DNA from: Choanephora cucurbitarum
Taxonomy: Eukaryota; Mucoromycota; Mucoromycetes; Mucorales; Choanephoraceae
Length of the DNA: 64,000 nt
Assembly: GCA_025331435.1 (NCBI GenBank)
Contig: JAIWNI010000018.1
Coordinates: 1-64,000 of the forward strand
Reading direction: 5' to 3'
Within the stretch, counting starts at the first letter, position 1. Each line of letters begins with the position of its first letter. Both the position numbers and the translations under genes were made by a program. The notes under the pieces are model-generated. The model did not search any database, was not told the DNA's origin, and worked only from the letters and a program-made list of their open reading frames with translations. This document shows positions 1 to 10,944 of this stretch, one piece after another.

Positions 1-180
1 GCAGGTGAGAATACATGTTCAACACTTCAGGATATTCAGTGTGGTCAGTTGACTGAAATTGATTATATCAATGGCTATATTTGTAAAATGGGATACCAAA
101 GGGGAGTCAATGTCAAGTCTTCTCAGGCTATTGTCAATCTTATTCATGCTAAAGAGGCACTTTATTCTTTACAGAAATAA
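1..180 (+). CDS. 2-dehydropantoate 2-reductase (ketopantoate reductase), C-terminal end only
   Basis: The window opens inside a reading frame that runs 59 codons to a TAA at 178-180. It contains TCSTLQDIQCGQLTEIDYIN followed by NG, which fits the C-terminal domain of the PanE/ApbA family (S-x-x-x-Q-D-x-x-x-G-x-x-T-E-I-D-x-x-N-G). There the conserved Ser, Asp, Glu and Asn line the pantoate site. The enzyme reduces ketopantoate to pantoate with NADPH in pantothenate/CoA synthesis; fungi also carry several paralogues of unclear substrate. The N-terminal Rossmann part lies outside the window, so substrate and length cannot be judged. It is convergent with the arrestin gene, with 234 bp between the stops. 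Confidence 0.72.
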   Translation, partial: AGENTCSTLQDIQCGQLTEIDYINGYICKMGYQRGVNVKSSQAIVNLIHAKEALYSLQK

Positions 181-414
181 AGAAAGATCATGGATATCCA
201 TATGACACTCAAGATCAATAGATAAGCCATTTTTAAGAAAATCAAGTCTATAAGGGAGATATGAATTAGTTAGTATTGTTATAAGTGAGAAAAGGTTCTA
301 ACTCAATCCAGTTTAAAGAAAAGGGACTGCTTTATAAACAATAACTGTACACAAAATAAGATGGATATAGTCTATACAAAAAAAAAGAAAGAAAAAAACT
401 GTACAAGAATAAGA

Positions 415-1650
415 TTATTCATAAGAAGGTAAGCCATCCTCTGCTTGTATCCATGAATGATAAGAAGGTAAAAGTCTACAGGCCATTGGATCATCAAAAG
501 TAGGTGGCTGGGTAAGGGGACGATAGCCAAAGTAATCATCACCTGCAGCATGATGACCAGGTGTCTGAGGCGTCAATGGATAAAGTGAATCTTCACCAGG
601 TGACTGAGGATCAAGGTAAGGCGAATAAGGTATTGACCGCCATGCATTCTCATAGGTAGGCAATTCATCTTGATCCATCTCTTCCCATTTCTGATTCACA
701 ATATCCACAGGCAAAGATGCTCTCAGCTCAGAGATCAGCCCCTCATGGTTGATAAATGAGATAGTGAATTTAATCTTGTGTTCAATCTTGAAGAATGCGT
801 TATGCGTATCACACTGAATAGATCCAAATGAATGTGGTACCACCATGGCTTCCGACTTGTGCCAGTGTAACCCGTCGGAAGGGAAAGAGTCGTCCCTGAA
901 GAAGCGAATGATCCTTGACTCTGTACGATGCCCATGGTCTGTGTTACCAGAGAGCACAAACGTGGTATATTCTTTTAGAAAGATGGATACATAACGAAGG
1001 CGAAGGTTAGCTTCGGGTCTAGGCACAAGTGAGATATCGATAGGGATCTGTTCGCCTCGAGCATAGATACGCTTGGGTAATGTGATGCGGTAGTTGAGTT
1101 TGCTGACCCATTCGTTGGCAATCTGTAGGGGAATGTTGGAGAGATGGTAAGGAGGGATAGATTGACGAACCAATCGAAGGGATTGTCGGGTAACCAAATT
1201 GGATGAAAATGTGGGTCGGTCTACGATGGCCTTGAGTTTGTATGACACAGAGCCGTACGAATTGGATTCAACAGATTCTGCAAGGTTACCAGGAAAGACA
1301 TACTCAAATGGGTACTTGTAAACATTGGGTGTAAGTGTATGAAGCTTCTTGTCGTCTGAAAGGAATTTCCAATCGTTGTTTAGAATGGTGAATTCTTTCT
1401 TGTGTTGGTGATTGCCTATAGAAGAACCAGATGTTAAGACATGGTTCGTTCTCTTGGTGTGTGAATACATACGTTCTGTCCATTGAATTTTCATCTTTCC
1501 GCTCAGGTTAAGATGGATTCCTTTGACCTTCATTGCACCTTTTACGCAAAGTACAACGTATCCACGTAGCACGCAGCCAACAGATTCATCAGGATTACCG
1601 CGTACAATCAATGTATCATTTTCTACGTGTATCTTTAGGTGATGTGACAT
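415..1650 (-). CDS. Arrestin-related trafficking adaptor (ART/alpha-arrestin)
   Basis: Intronless 411-codon frame with an ATG at 1648-1650. Residues about 1-150 look like an arrestin N-domain (strands around VGCVLRGYVVLCVKG, then a hydrophobic/basic pattern to KLKAIVDRPTF). Residues about 170-320 look like the C-domain, with YRITLPKRIYARGEQIPIDI typical of its opening. The tail has a Pro/Tyr-rich stretch and three short motifs, LPTYENA, LPSYHSW and LPSYE at the extreme C-terminus. These resemble the PY/LPxY motifs by which fungal ARTs recruit Rsp5-type ubiquitin ligases to membrane transporters. No transmembrane segment or signal peptide is visible. Inferred role: cytosolic adaptor for ubiquitin-dependent endocytosis of a permease; the cargo cannot be told from sequence. 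Confidence 0.87.
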   Translation of the reverse strand: MSHHLKIHVENDTLIVRGNPDESVGCVLRGYVVLCVKGAMKVKGIHLNLSGKMKIQWTERMYSHTKRTNHVLTSGSSIGNHQHKKEFTILNNDWKFLSDDKKLHTLTPNVYKYPFEYVFPGNLAESVESNSYGSVSYKLKAIVDRPTFSSNLVTRQSLRLVRQSIPPYHLSNIPLQIANEWVSKLNYRITLPKRIYARGEQIPIDISLVPRPEANLRLRYVSIFLKEYTTFVLSGNTDHGHRTESRIIRFFRDDSFPSDGLHWHKSEAMVVPHSFGSIQCDTHNAFFKIEHKIKFTISFINHEGLISELRASLPVDIVNQKWEEMDQDELPTYENAWRSIPYSPYLDPQSPGEDSLYPLTPQTPGHHAAGDDYFGYRPLTQPPTFDDPMACRLLPSYHSWIQAEDGLPSYE

Positions 1651-2669
1651 GATAGATTCTGTAAAACAAAATAAAAAGGTAGAAAAGAGATAAAAAAAAA
1701 TAGAGTTGTAGAGGTTATTTTTATGCGAACAATAAACAGTCTAGATTGACAGTTTTACAAACGTTCTTTTTATGGTATGTATCACCCACATAAGAATTGA
1801 TAGAAAAAAAATTTTTAATAAAAAAAAAAAAGAGGTGATCTCTCTCTACAGAAAATGCCTCAACAAAGAAAGCACTATGCTTTCTCTTTTATTCAAATAT
1901 GAATACACTCTTTATTCACTTGGGACAACACACTCTAAAGTGTAAAGCAATCTTCTGTATTCTGAAGCCTTTTTTATATAAAAATAAATAATCAATCTCT
2001 AACAGATTGTTATCTTGATAAGGGAAGAAAACATTGGACCATTTTTGAAAAAAAAAAAAAGAAGTTATAATGGGTGTCTTCTTTATTCGGTTAATAAGCT
2101 ACTAGTTTATAAGTGATAAATGGCACAATGTGTTTAAAAGTTGAATCTTGTTTGTTATCTATACCATCTCTCTTTTTGTATACCATAGTGTGCTAATTAA
2201 GAGATATCAACTGTTAACATAGTTGATTGTTTCTTTCAATTTATTTTAATATGACGATATAGTTGAGCAAAATGATATGGAAATGAGCTAAATCTGTTCC
2301 ATTTTTTTTTCTGGGTCTTTCTAAGCTTTATCCGTCATTTTGACATGATTTCGTTCATGATAACATACACTTTCTTTGATTTCAACTAGAGAGCTCTATA
2401 TCAAGAGGCTACCTAAAAAAAAAAGCACTGATTTCTCGAGACAACCTATGTTTTTTTTTATTAGTAAAGTGAGTTAAAGGTCAAATATAATCATTATTAG
2501 TTAATTCAAATAAGACAGCAACATGATTTCTTTACTGTTCACACTGAGCTCATCTTTAGACAGCTGCTTCATGCTCTGAATATGAAGTCATTGTCAGGCA
2601 CATTTCAAATCATGTTTCAGGTACAATGAAATCCATTCTTACCTGTTTTAACTTTGAGGTATAGGAAAC

Positions 2670-2704
<35 letters not shown>

Positions 2705-3388
2705 GATTCAGTATGATGTTGACTGTGTATATAGATTATGTCTTGAGGCATAAGAATGACTGTGTTCTGTTTATACTAAATTTAAATAAACAACCATCAG
2801 TCATAAGAGTAATACTTCTTGACGAGTCCACGCAAAAAGACAGAGACACCATATGTAATCGTGTTCTATGTATACACTTATCAATTGCTTTATTCAATCA
2901 GAAATTCTAAAAAAAAAATGACAGTCTATCTTGTCATCAACTGAATGAATGATAGATAGACGAATTTGAAAGGTAAGATTTCTGTATGGTTTCTATTTAA
3001 AGCAATGCTAAAATTATCACACACACTAAACCTCCGCTTCTTTTTTCTTTTAATGACTTCTCTGCTTATGCATAAACTTGTTATCAAAGTGTGAAACACA
3101 AGTTGAGCCAACTTCCTTTTGAATATATCATTAGCAACAAAACAAACAATAAATGCGGCCAATTTGTTATTTCACAACATCCTTTTGTTTGAGATAAAGT
3201 AACGATATCATTTGTTTATTGAATGTGATTCAAAGAACGGAATCGGCACTTCAAACTCATAGTGGGTACACCAGTCAGCTGTTGTAAGGTACGTGTGATA
3301 GGTGCAATTCTTTAATGCATTAAATAGCTTCACTTTCTTAAGACAGTTTGTCTTCTTTTTGTTATCTTTTTATTATTTTGTAGCAAAT
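1651..3388. other. Intergenic region between divergent arrestin and RNase T2 genes
   Basis: About 1.7 kb of AT-rich DNA holding the promoters of both flanking genes. The short open frames in it lack protein-like composition or splice support. It contains several A/T homopolymers and one GA microsatellite, listed separately. I see no RNA gene in it. Confidence 0.6.
2674..2701. repeat. (GA)n microsatellite
   Basis: An uninterrupted run of about 14 GA units lies some 690 bp upstream of the RNase T2 start. It is a simple-sequence repeat, polymorphic in principle. No function is evident. Confidence 0.95.
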
Positions 3389-4417
3389 ATGAAGCTTAGT
3401 TTAATCTTACCCTTTTTGTTGTCATGTACAGCACAAATCATTCAACTCAAGAATCCATCGTGTAGTCGTAAGTAATATCGATTTCACCTTTTTTTTTGTA
3501 TGCATTTGTGTTTATTATGAATGATAGCCAATGTCTTATCCTGTCACTGGTCTGGCTCAGTCGATGCCTGTTGTTCTCCAAAATACGGTCTTGTTGTCCT
3601 GGCCCTTCAATGGGCACCTGGGTATGGTCCAAACGATCAATTTACAATCCATGGTAAGTGAACTAAGAAGAGGATTGACTTGAAACTCATTCTTTCAAAA
3701 TCAGGTCTATGGCCAGATACATGGTAAGCGATAGATATCCATTTATTTTGATGTTTATAAGGGGGGTATTTATTCTATTGTATAGTTCAGGTGGACATGG
3801 TCCTTTTAGAGGCTGTGATGCTTCTAGACGATCCAATGCTGTAGGTACTATCATTCGAAACAATGATCCTGAACTCTATAGTCGTATGCGTACCTTTTGG
3901 CCAAGTAATAAGGATGACAACAATTGGTTTTGGTCTCATGAATGGACCAAGCATGGTACCTGTGTCAGTACACTTCGACCTACCTGTTATGGTGCAGATT
4001 ATACAAAATACCAAGATGTGATTGATTATTTCAAGGTAAAAAAAATAAATAAGAAAAGATTAGGCTAGGTGAACTTATCTATTTTTATATCAGAAAACCT
4101 TGGATTTACGTGATCAATTTGATCTGTTTGGTGCTCTCAAGTAATTTAAAAAAACTTTCATCTTATCCAGCTTTAATTCACCTCATTCTCTCTTATGTAG
4201 TTTAAATGGTGTCAGTCCTGGTAGAACCTATAATGTCCAGACTATTCGTGATGCTATCAAGACAGCCTTTGGTGCGACAGCCAAATTAGACTGTCTTCAT
4301 GGTGCTCTCTCTGAAGTATCGCTTAACTTCTATGTCAAGGGCACAAGTGACTATGTGATCACAGATGTATTGGATCAAGGCAACTGTCGTGGTGCTGTCA
4401 GTTATCCCAAAAAATAG
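3389..4417 (+). CDS. Secreted ribonuclease T2 (RNase Rh-like)
   Basis: Six exons: 3389-3467, 3528-3653, 3705-3723, 3786-4035, 4094-4140 and 4201-4417, all with GT-AG borders and consistent phase. The protein begins MKLSLILPFLLSCTAQ, a short signal peptide, and then follows the RNase T2 fold. The first catalytic segment is HGLWPDTCSGG, whose codons span three exons; the second is WSHEWTKHGTC. Together they supply the catalytic histidines, the Glu and the Lys. Paired cysteines (SCS, SCHW, ACCSP, GCD, GTC) fit the family's disulphides. The order and spacing resemble Rhizopus RNase Rh. The enzyme cleaves single-stranded RNA through a 2',3'-cyclic phosphate and is normally extracellular or vacuolar, scavenging phosphate. 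The gene is convergent with TAF9; only 16 bp separate the stop codons. Confidence 0.96.
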
Positions 4418-4433
4418 ATAATAAAGTTTATTT

Positions 4434-5127
4434 TTAAAAATCATAATCATCATCTTCCATTGCATCTCTACCACGCTTTGTTGAAGCATCGACTGTGGTG
4501 GATTCAATGTCATTGGGTGTATCTTGTGAATCCATGATCATACTGTTTGATTTATCCAAGGGCTTAGGTGGTGGTGGTGCCTATCACCAATGATTCAGTC
4601 TCTCTATTATGTTTATCAGCTTATACCACTTACATCAGGTACAATAGAGAAATTGATGCCTGTGAGACAATGCTTATCGGCTGGTAAACGAATACCATAT
4701 TTCTCTGGTATTAACGGTAAAGGTTGTTTGTTCTTTTCTTGTGCTAACTCTAATAGAAACTAAAAAAGAAAGATGTAAGTCAAGATAACTCCATCTAGCC
4801 ATCTTACTTCTTTTGGTGGTGGTGTAGTGAACGAATGGTTGACGCGTCCTTGAATGGCCAGTTGAATGTCTTCTAGATCGATATCTGTCTTATTGGCATG
4901 TTCAGCATAGACAAGTGAATCTTGAAAGACGTCTGATGTATAGCCTATAGAAAAAAAAAATGAGCATGGACTTCATCTCATTCAAATAAGGGCTTACGAT
5001 GAGCGAATTCCAATAGCTGATGAACTACTTTAGGATCATAATCTTCTACACCTAATGATTGAAGTATAAGAGACACAATACGTGCATCGCGAGGTTGAAC
5101 TGGTTGTTTCTGTGAATCAGCTTTCAT
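4434..5127 (-). CDS. TAF9: Transcription initiation factor TFIID/SAGA subunit TAF9
   Basis: Four exons read from the minus strand: 5127-4998, 4944-4808, 4759-4634 and 4580-4434. The product (about 179 aa) starts [20 protein letters not shown] and has a histone-fold region (residues about 12-80) with [20 protein letters not shown] and, across the first intron, [17 protein letters not shown]. This is the TAF9/TAFII31 signature. The conserved [16 protein letters not shown] and PLPLIP segments follow, also TAF9-specific. The tail is proline-rich and then acidic (EDDDYDF). TAF9 pairs with TAF6 in TFIID and SAGA in the nucleus. The start at 5127 is the first ATG in frame with the fold; an upstream in-frame extension (to 5169) has no support. 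The methyltransferase gene ends 54 bp upstream on the same strand. Confidence 0.94.
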
Positions 5128-5181
5128 AGTACAATAAAAAAGAAAAAAAAATATATGATGAAAAGACAAATTCTGATTGGA

Positions 5182-6781
5182 TCAATCCTTTAATCCAGTT
5201 GTTTTTTTATTATAGACAAGTAAATGAAGATTCATAAAGGATCGATTCATCTCCATCTCTTTATCCATCATCTCCAACTTATGCTCCAACTCATCTTCTG
5301 TCTGTCCTATCTCTTGTTGAACAGACTCCATTAAGTGATGCACATCATCACGAAACAAGACACCTAAGCGACCACCCCAAACACCAATCGGCAGTGAAAC
5401 GTATCTTGCCTTCACTGTCAAATGAAGTGATGGATCAACCACTAGATCAATCAATCGACGAGCCAATCTGGGATCTAACTTTTTAGATTCATACAGCTGA
5501 ATGACTTGATGAAGATATCAGTATATGAGAAAGGCCTGTTTATCAATACGCTTTTACCTTCATTATTTAATCCTTGAGTCACTGAGCAGGTAAAGAGACG
5601 CTGATGATAGATGCGTAAATCAGCCTCCATCAGTTCAATATGGCCATTGGGTTTACAGATACGTATGCATTCAGTCATCAATTGCTGGTATTCTTCAAAT
5701 GTGTAGGTGAGGATTAGAAATCGACTTTCGATCAGATCAAATGTGTTATCAGGTAAATGACGAAGACCTTGGAGTAGAGAAGAACAGTGGATTAGCTTGA
5801 AGTTCTTGGGTATCATACTCTTTCGGGTGATCATGGCTGTGGCTGTAGTGGACAAAATAGGAAATTCGTAGTCATCTTCTTCTTCTATTTGAGTTCCTTG
5901 GTGTGGTATACGGTCATCTAAGCCAACAATCATCCACCTTGAATAGGTTAAGGCCACATCAATAGCCCAAGCAGCATCTCCACACCTTAAAAAAAAAAAG
6001 AGGTGAGCACGTGACCTATCTTTCTCTCTCTCTTTCTCTCTATTTTTTTTTACTTTTGTTACCCTATCTGAAGCACATGTCGTTCTAACGTAAAAGGAGA
6101 TACAATATCTGGCAAAGAAAAAAGTCTAAAATAAAATTGCATGAATTTCATGTAAAATCTCCTGATTTAAATTTCTGTTTACCCATCAATAGCCAAAGTG
6201 GTTAATTCATGCTTAATACGCCATCGATCATTTGTTGTCAACCAGAGATCCTCTTGATCCAGTACAAAATGTTCAATTTCATCTGAACTATAGTTTCTGA
6301 TACACTCTAAGAAATTAGGTGAAGTAGGCTGTGAAAGGGTATAGATGACTGAATTGGGCCTTGAGGCAGAAGGTGTGTTATCTACAGAATTAGAAAAGAA
6401 AGAGGAACTGATAGAGTGACGTTGTCTTGTCATGGGCCTATCATTCATATGATGATATTGAGGGTAGTGAGGATGATGACGTTTGGCCTTTAACCAGAGT
6501 TCAGACAACATGGATCGTTCTGAACTATCACGTCTTTGATAATATGACGCGGCTTTGGTGGAGTATTGATCATCGGATGTGAGTGATCCGTGACTTTGTT
6601 CAGACTGTCGACGTTCATTATTTACTGTCGAGATGGTGATATTGGGTTGAATATGGATAGGTTCAGTGATATTGGGTTGACTGACTAAGTCTTCCTCTTT
6701 TTTCCAAGGTATTTTAGAATGTAACTGATTAAACCAACTCATAAACCAAGTAGGTGTCTTCTTGTCTGGTGGTTGGGTCAT
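5182..6781 (-). CDS. SAM-dependent methyltransferase with long N-terminal low-complexity region
   Basis: Residues 1-about 200 (from the ATG at 6779-6781, MTQPPDKKTPTWFMSW) are Ser/His/Gln-rich and probably disordered. Next comes a class I methyltransferase domain: motif I is seen as GCGDAAWAIDVAL joined to WMIVGLD after a splice near 5990-6060. A motif IV/V-like stretch is DNTFDLIESRFLI, then KPNGHIELMEADLR. The last exons (5466-5182) encode a helical tail with SLPIGVWGGRLG. This architecture resembles the large fungal family of 'methyltransferase domain' proteins related in fold to LaeA/TAM1; substrate is unknown. Another ATG at 6820 would add 13 residues of Phe/Ser-rich sequence and is less likely. 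It runs tandem with TAF9, which starts 54 bp further on. Confidence 0.82.
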
Positions 6782-6882
6782 ATTAAGAAGAAAAGAAGAA
6801 GAGAAAAAAGAAGAAAACAATAGGATTATTATTTTATTGTGTATTTTTGCGTAATTGTTTCATGTTGTACTACAAGGAAAAC

Positions 6883-7516
6883 TTATACCGTTTGTTTGGA
6901 TCCGATTTTTTCTAAAACATTCAAGAAGCCTTCTCGGCCCACTTGAGCATTCTGTTGGAATCGCTTAATTGAGAAATCTTCTATTGTACTTTCCCATCGT
7001 GATAAAAAGCTACCGACAGAGAACTGAGCCTGTTGTGTGAATTGTGTTCTATAGAAAAGTGTAAGTGACAGAGTAAGATAAATGCTATATTTCACTTACT
7101 TTTCAGCGTGTTCAGGTGAGACAGTATAGGTGATTTCTTCATTACATTTCATGATATTACACAAAGATAGATTTTGACTTGTGAGATGAAATGTCTTTTG
7201 CTTTGGATCTATCACTGAAATTTCTCGAACATACTGAGTTTCATCTGCACCCATAATCTATTAAAACAAAAAATTAGCAATCAATTCCTTATTATTTCAT
7301 CTTGGGACTTACCTTTAATAAGAGTCGAGGTACATTCTGTTTGACTGTAATCAATCGTTCTGTTGTCAAAATACCAGTATCTGGGTCAACAGTACGGTTC
7401 AGTACATCTACATGCTGAACATGTGGACAATGATCATTAGGGTATTTTTGCCATTGAGCTGCTGATACGAGATTCCATTCGTAATCAAAAGTATGTACAG
7501 ATTTAAAGAATTTCAT
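6883..7516 (-). CDS. PRELI/MSF1 domain mitochondrial lipid-transfer protein (Ups2/PRELID3-like)
   Basis: Three exons with GT-AG introns. The protein is about 180 aa and begins MKFFKSVHTFDYEWNLVSAA, the usual N-terminal beta strand and helix of PRELI domains. It continues with AQWQKYPN and VDVLNRTVDPDTGILTTERL, then a strand-rich middle (QYVREISVIDPKQKTF, LCNIMKCNEE). The C-terminal helix contains SRWESTIEDFSIKRFQQNA. The pattern KYPN...DVL-R...DP-G-L...RL is shared with yeast Ups2 and human SLMO2/PRELID3B, more than with Ups1. These proteins work with Mdm35/TRIAP1 in the intermembrane space and carry phosphatidylserine (Ups2) or phosphatidic acid (Ups1). The Ups2 choice is inference. The protein has no cleavable presequence, as usual for the family. 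Confidence 0.92.
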
Positions 7517-7741
7517 GATACAGTCTAAATAAATTATCAAAAGAAAGAAAAAGATAAAATGAAAGCGTAGCCAACATGAATTTATACACACACACATATC
7601 CTTAACCAATCAAATTTGATTTTATTCCGGAAAAAATAACAAAGGGGGACACATTTACTTTAACAAGTTAAAACTATCTTTATGACCAATCAATGAAAAC
7701 CATTTGCTTACTTGTTATAGTGTATGAAACCATCTCGATTT

Positions 7742-9534
7742 TTATTTTTTCAAATTATCATTGAAATCCTGTTGAATTGAATCGAAATAATCATCATTCA
7801 GCAATACTTCAACACCAGTAGCAGCTAAACATTTAGAGGCACGCAAGGTGTTCTTGTGTGCAGCAGGTGTCTTGGCTGCCTTGGTGAATTCGATGGTATG
7901 GTTAGAGGCATCCGTATCAATACCATAAGCAGGGTGAATACAGGGCAATTCGTAACTGACATTACCCATATCAGTCGATCCACCAGCCACACGCACCTGT
8001 TCTTCTCTGGAGGGGAATCGAATGCCATACTGTTCCATATGATAAGCATAGTGATCCGAGAGAGGTGTGTTCTGAACCACATCCTTTGTCACACCAATTT
8101 CACGCCAGGTGTACTTGACTTGACATCCTGTGGCCATGGCTGCTGCTTCAAAACTGTCTTCTAACTTCTTCATCACACGATCCAGTTGACTGGCACGGGT
8201 GGTACGGACAAAGAAGAAGGCAGAGGTATAGTCAGGAATGACATTGGCCTATATCATCTTTAGTTTGTTTTTATGACAATCCAATATGATCTTGACTTAC
8301 AGCAGCACCACCATCTGTAACAATACCATGCACACGATCAGTAGGTTCAAGTTGTTGACGCATCATACTGATATTATTCCAGACTTGAACAATCGCATCC
8401 ACAGCATTTACACCTTCCCAAGGAGCACCTAATTTGGCACAAAGAATGAATATCATTTCTGTTTTTATAAAGCTTGTTGCTTACCTGCAGCATGACTTGC
8501 CTTACCAAAGAATTCAACCTTCACATCATTGACAGCAATGAAAGAAGCATATTGATGATCATAAGAACTAGAGTATTTAGAAAGATCAATACAAGGCCTA
8601 TTTTGATCAATCATAAACTACTTTACGTGGGATGCAACATCATACAGACATCGACATTATCTTGAAAGGCGCGTTTTTCAGTAAGAAGGATTTTACCGAT
8701 GGATAATTCTGATCATTGAAATAAGTTTCTGTTTTTTTTGTTATCAAATGATATCATTTACCTTCAGCGGGTGTACCAAACAAAATGACCTTACCAGAAG
8801 CCTTCTTTTGTTCCAATGCAGCCTTGATGCCGATAGCAGAAGCAACACCACTGATGGCAATCAAGTTATGACCACAACCTTGTCCCAAACTAAGAAAATG
8901 TGTTGGAATAGAAACAACAGACTTTGGTTTCTTTTTCTTACCCTGGAAGTGCATCATATTCAGAACAAATACCAATTCTTCTACCTGATCCACGACTGTA
9001 TTCAGCCATAAAAGCAGTCTTGATACCATAAGCATGACGGGTAACTTGAAATCCTTGCTTCTCCAAAAATGCTGTCAACAAATCATGAGCATGGTATTCC
9101 TTCATACCCGTCTCAGGATGTTCATGAAGCTAGAACATGTGTTAACAGTCATAACAAACAAGTCTTAAAGCGCCTTACATCTAAACTGATTTCACGAAGT
9201 TCATCATTGATAGCATCAATGGCTCTGTTAATTACTCGAGTGATTTCATCATCACATTTGATATCTAATTGTTCCATAGACTAATTTTATGAAAAAATAA
9301 TCAGTATGGGTTGATATCTTCTTCTTTTGTTATCCATAGCTTTACTTTGACAACATCTCTATAAGTAGGCAAATTGGTCATAGGGTCCATAGGTGAATAG
9401 ACAAAGTTGTCAAAAGAATTGGAAGTTTGTGCTTGAGTTCCAAAACATTGACGCAAGAAACCAGGCAAACAACCTGTAGATTGTTCTTGTTCAGCACTGT
9501 GTTTTTCGTTTAAAGGAAGTTCGATACGACCCAT
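7742..9534 (-). CDS. M20 family metallopeptidase/amidohydrolase (PM20D2-like)
   Basis: A multi-exon minus-strand gene. Exon 1 (9534-9346) encodes 63 residues, MGRIELPLNEKHSAEQEQST onward, and splices through a 65-nt intron (9281-9345) in phase 0 into SMEQLDIKCDDEITRVINRA. Family hallmarks follow: LHEHPETGMKEYHAHDLL, then CSEYDALPG, LGQGCGHNLIAISG (metal-binding Cys/His), LFGTPAEG and FFGKASHAAG (dimerisation lid). Near the end come GGSTDMGNVSYELPCIHPAY and the C-terminal HKNTLRASKCLAATGVEVLL. Members hydrolyse amide or dipeptide bonds with metal ions; M20D relatives include aminoacylases and the dipeptidase PM20D2. The last coding exon ends at a TAA at 7742-7744. If exon 1 is read through instead of spliced, it stops after PY at 9301, 22 nt before a second in-frame ATG (9278), so a shorter isoform is possible. 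Confidence 0.9.
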
Positions 9535-10944
9535 TTTATTCAAGAAAGAAAGAAGGAAAATAAGTTTTTTACTTCGGTCAATATTTTAAATCAGTGAGGG
9601 AACACGATGTGTTACATCAATGGGTTTAGTTGTAATTTTTTCTCAACCGAGCATTCGGCCCTATTACTTTCAATCTTCTCTTTTTTTTTTTGGTTACTTT
9701 TGACACTGACCTTGCTTTAGCTCAACGGAAGTCAGTGGATCTCTCTTTCTTTCTTTCTTTTTTTTTTAAGTAGTTGAATACCTGCTATCATGCTTTATAA
9801 GGCCTGTTCAAACCTTTTTCTTTCTACATTCTGTTTAAGAAAAAAAAACTTTATATCTCAAGATGATCTCCGATAGAAATAGCTGGCATTAGATTGAATG
9901 GGTTTTTTTCATCCACCTCGCATAAATCAATACTTGAGATACAGCTTATTCAACAGCCAAATAATGTAGGCAAGTTAGTCTGCCTTTATAGTGTGTCTTT
10001 CAAGTTGATTTTAATCAAATAAAGGGGGGAAGTGTGTTGACAAGTGATACATGTATCAGCTTAAATGAGATAGATTATCCTAACAAATCAACAGCATCAT
10101 CTATCTGCGTTTATCCAAGATAGCTCTTGATAGGGAAAAAAAAGGGGGTATTGATACAATCAAAAGCAACTCTCTTTTGTCTAGGCTGAGAGAAATGAAA
10201 GTCATGCGATTGCTCACAACTTTCTTCAGATAGCCTTACCATATCATTGAACTGTCCATCGTATAGAAAGCGGATTCTGAAAACTTAATTTCATGATACT
10301 GTTGAGATTAGCTCAGCAAAGCTTCATTAACACTGAGTACATATTTACATGCTTGTTTAGATACTACTTTCATTTTTTCTTTATCTCTCTCTCTCTCTCC
10401 TTCAAGCCTTGAAGAGAGTGAATCTCATTCAGATGATTCCACACATGGGACTTAGTCATGACAAGCACCTTTTGAAGTTGGCGATGGCACTCATCAAGAC
10501 TACCTAGAATATGCAGGATAAATGACTTTGTCTTCCTTTGATTGTACTTGTTGTTTTCTGGGAGTCTTTCCTATGCTATTGAGAGCTATAGGTGCCATAG
10601 TGAGCATGAATCTTGTTCAACCCATAAGTCTGTTATGAGACACTAAAGAGAGAGAGGGCAATGCTGTTTGAGCAAAAGTAATGATGGAACTCAATCCAAG
10701 TGTGTGCGTACCTTGGACTTCTGTCTCTTATATCCATGATCAACTCATGGTGTTTATTCACTGACGAGCCTATCTTGCCAATGAACTTTGTAACATTATA
10801 TACATACTCCAACTTAAGCATTCAATCAACAGTTGCCTTTCAAGAGACTTAAAACAAACTCTTTTCTTTGAACAACATATGTTTTTGTTGTTTCTTTTTC
10901 TGTTAAATAATCAACATGACATAACAAATAAATGTATTTTTTTA
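9535..10944. other. Intergenic region, 1.4 kb, with possible unrecognised exons
   Basis: AT-rich DNA with CT/TTC runs (around 9740-9770 and 10380-10410). Most of it looks non-coding. The stretch 10370-10821 on the minus strand carries two protein-like open segments, reported separately. No RNA gene is recognised. Confidence 0.5.
10370..10821 (-). CDS. Possible small spliced gene, unknown
   Basis: Two open segments on the minus strand have protein-like composition. The first starts at an ATG at 10819-10821 (MLKLEYVYNVTKFIGKIGSS onward) and stays open for 62 codons, with a potential GTACGC donor inside. The second, ending in TGA at 10370-10372, is open for about 67 codons and includes LDECHRQLQKVLVMTKSHVW and HLNEIHSLQGLKE. 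I could not join the two with a phase-consistent intron and recognise neither. It could be a small gene, a decayed gene, or chance. Confidence 0.22.

Noticed and set aside
2713..2910. 65-codon plus-strand frame next to the GA repeat
   Set aside because: No motif, AT-driven composition, and no homologous pattern recognised.
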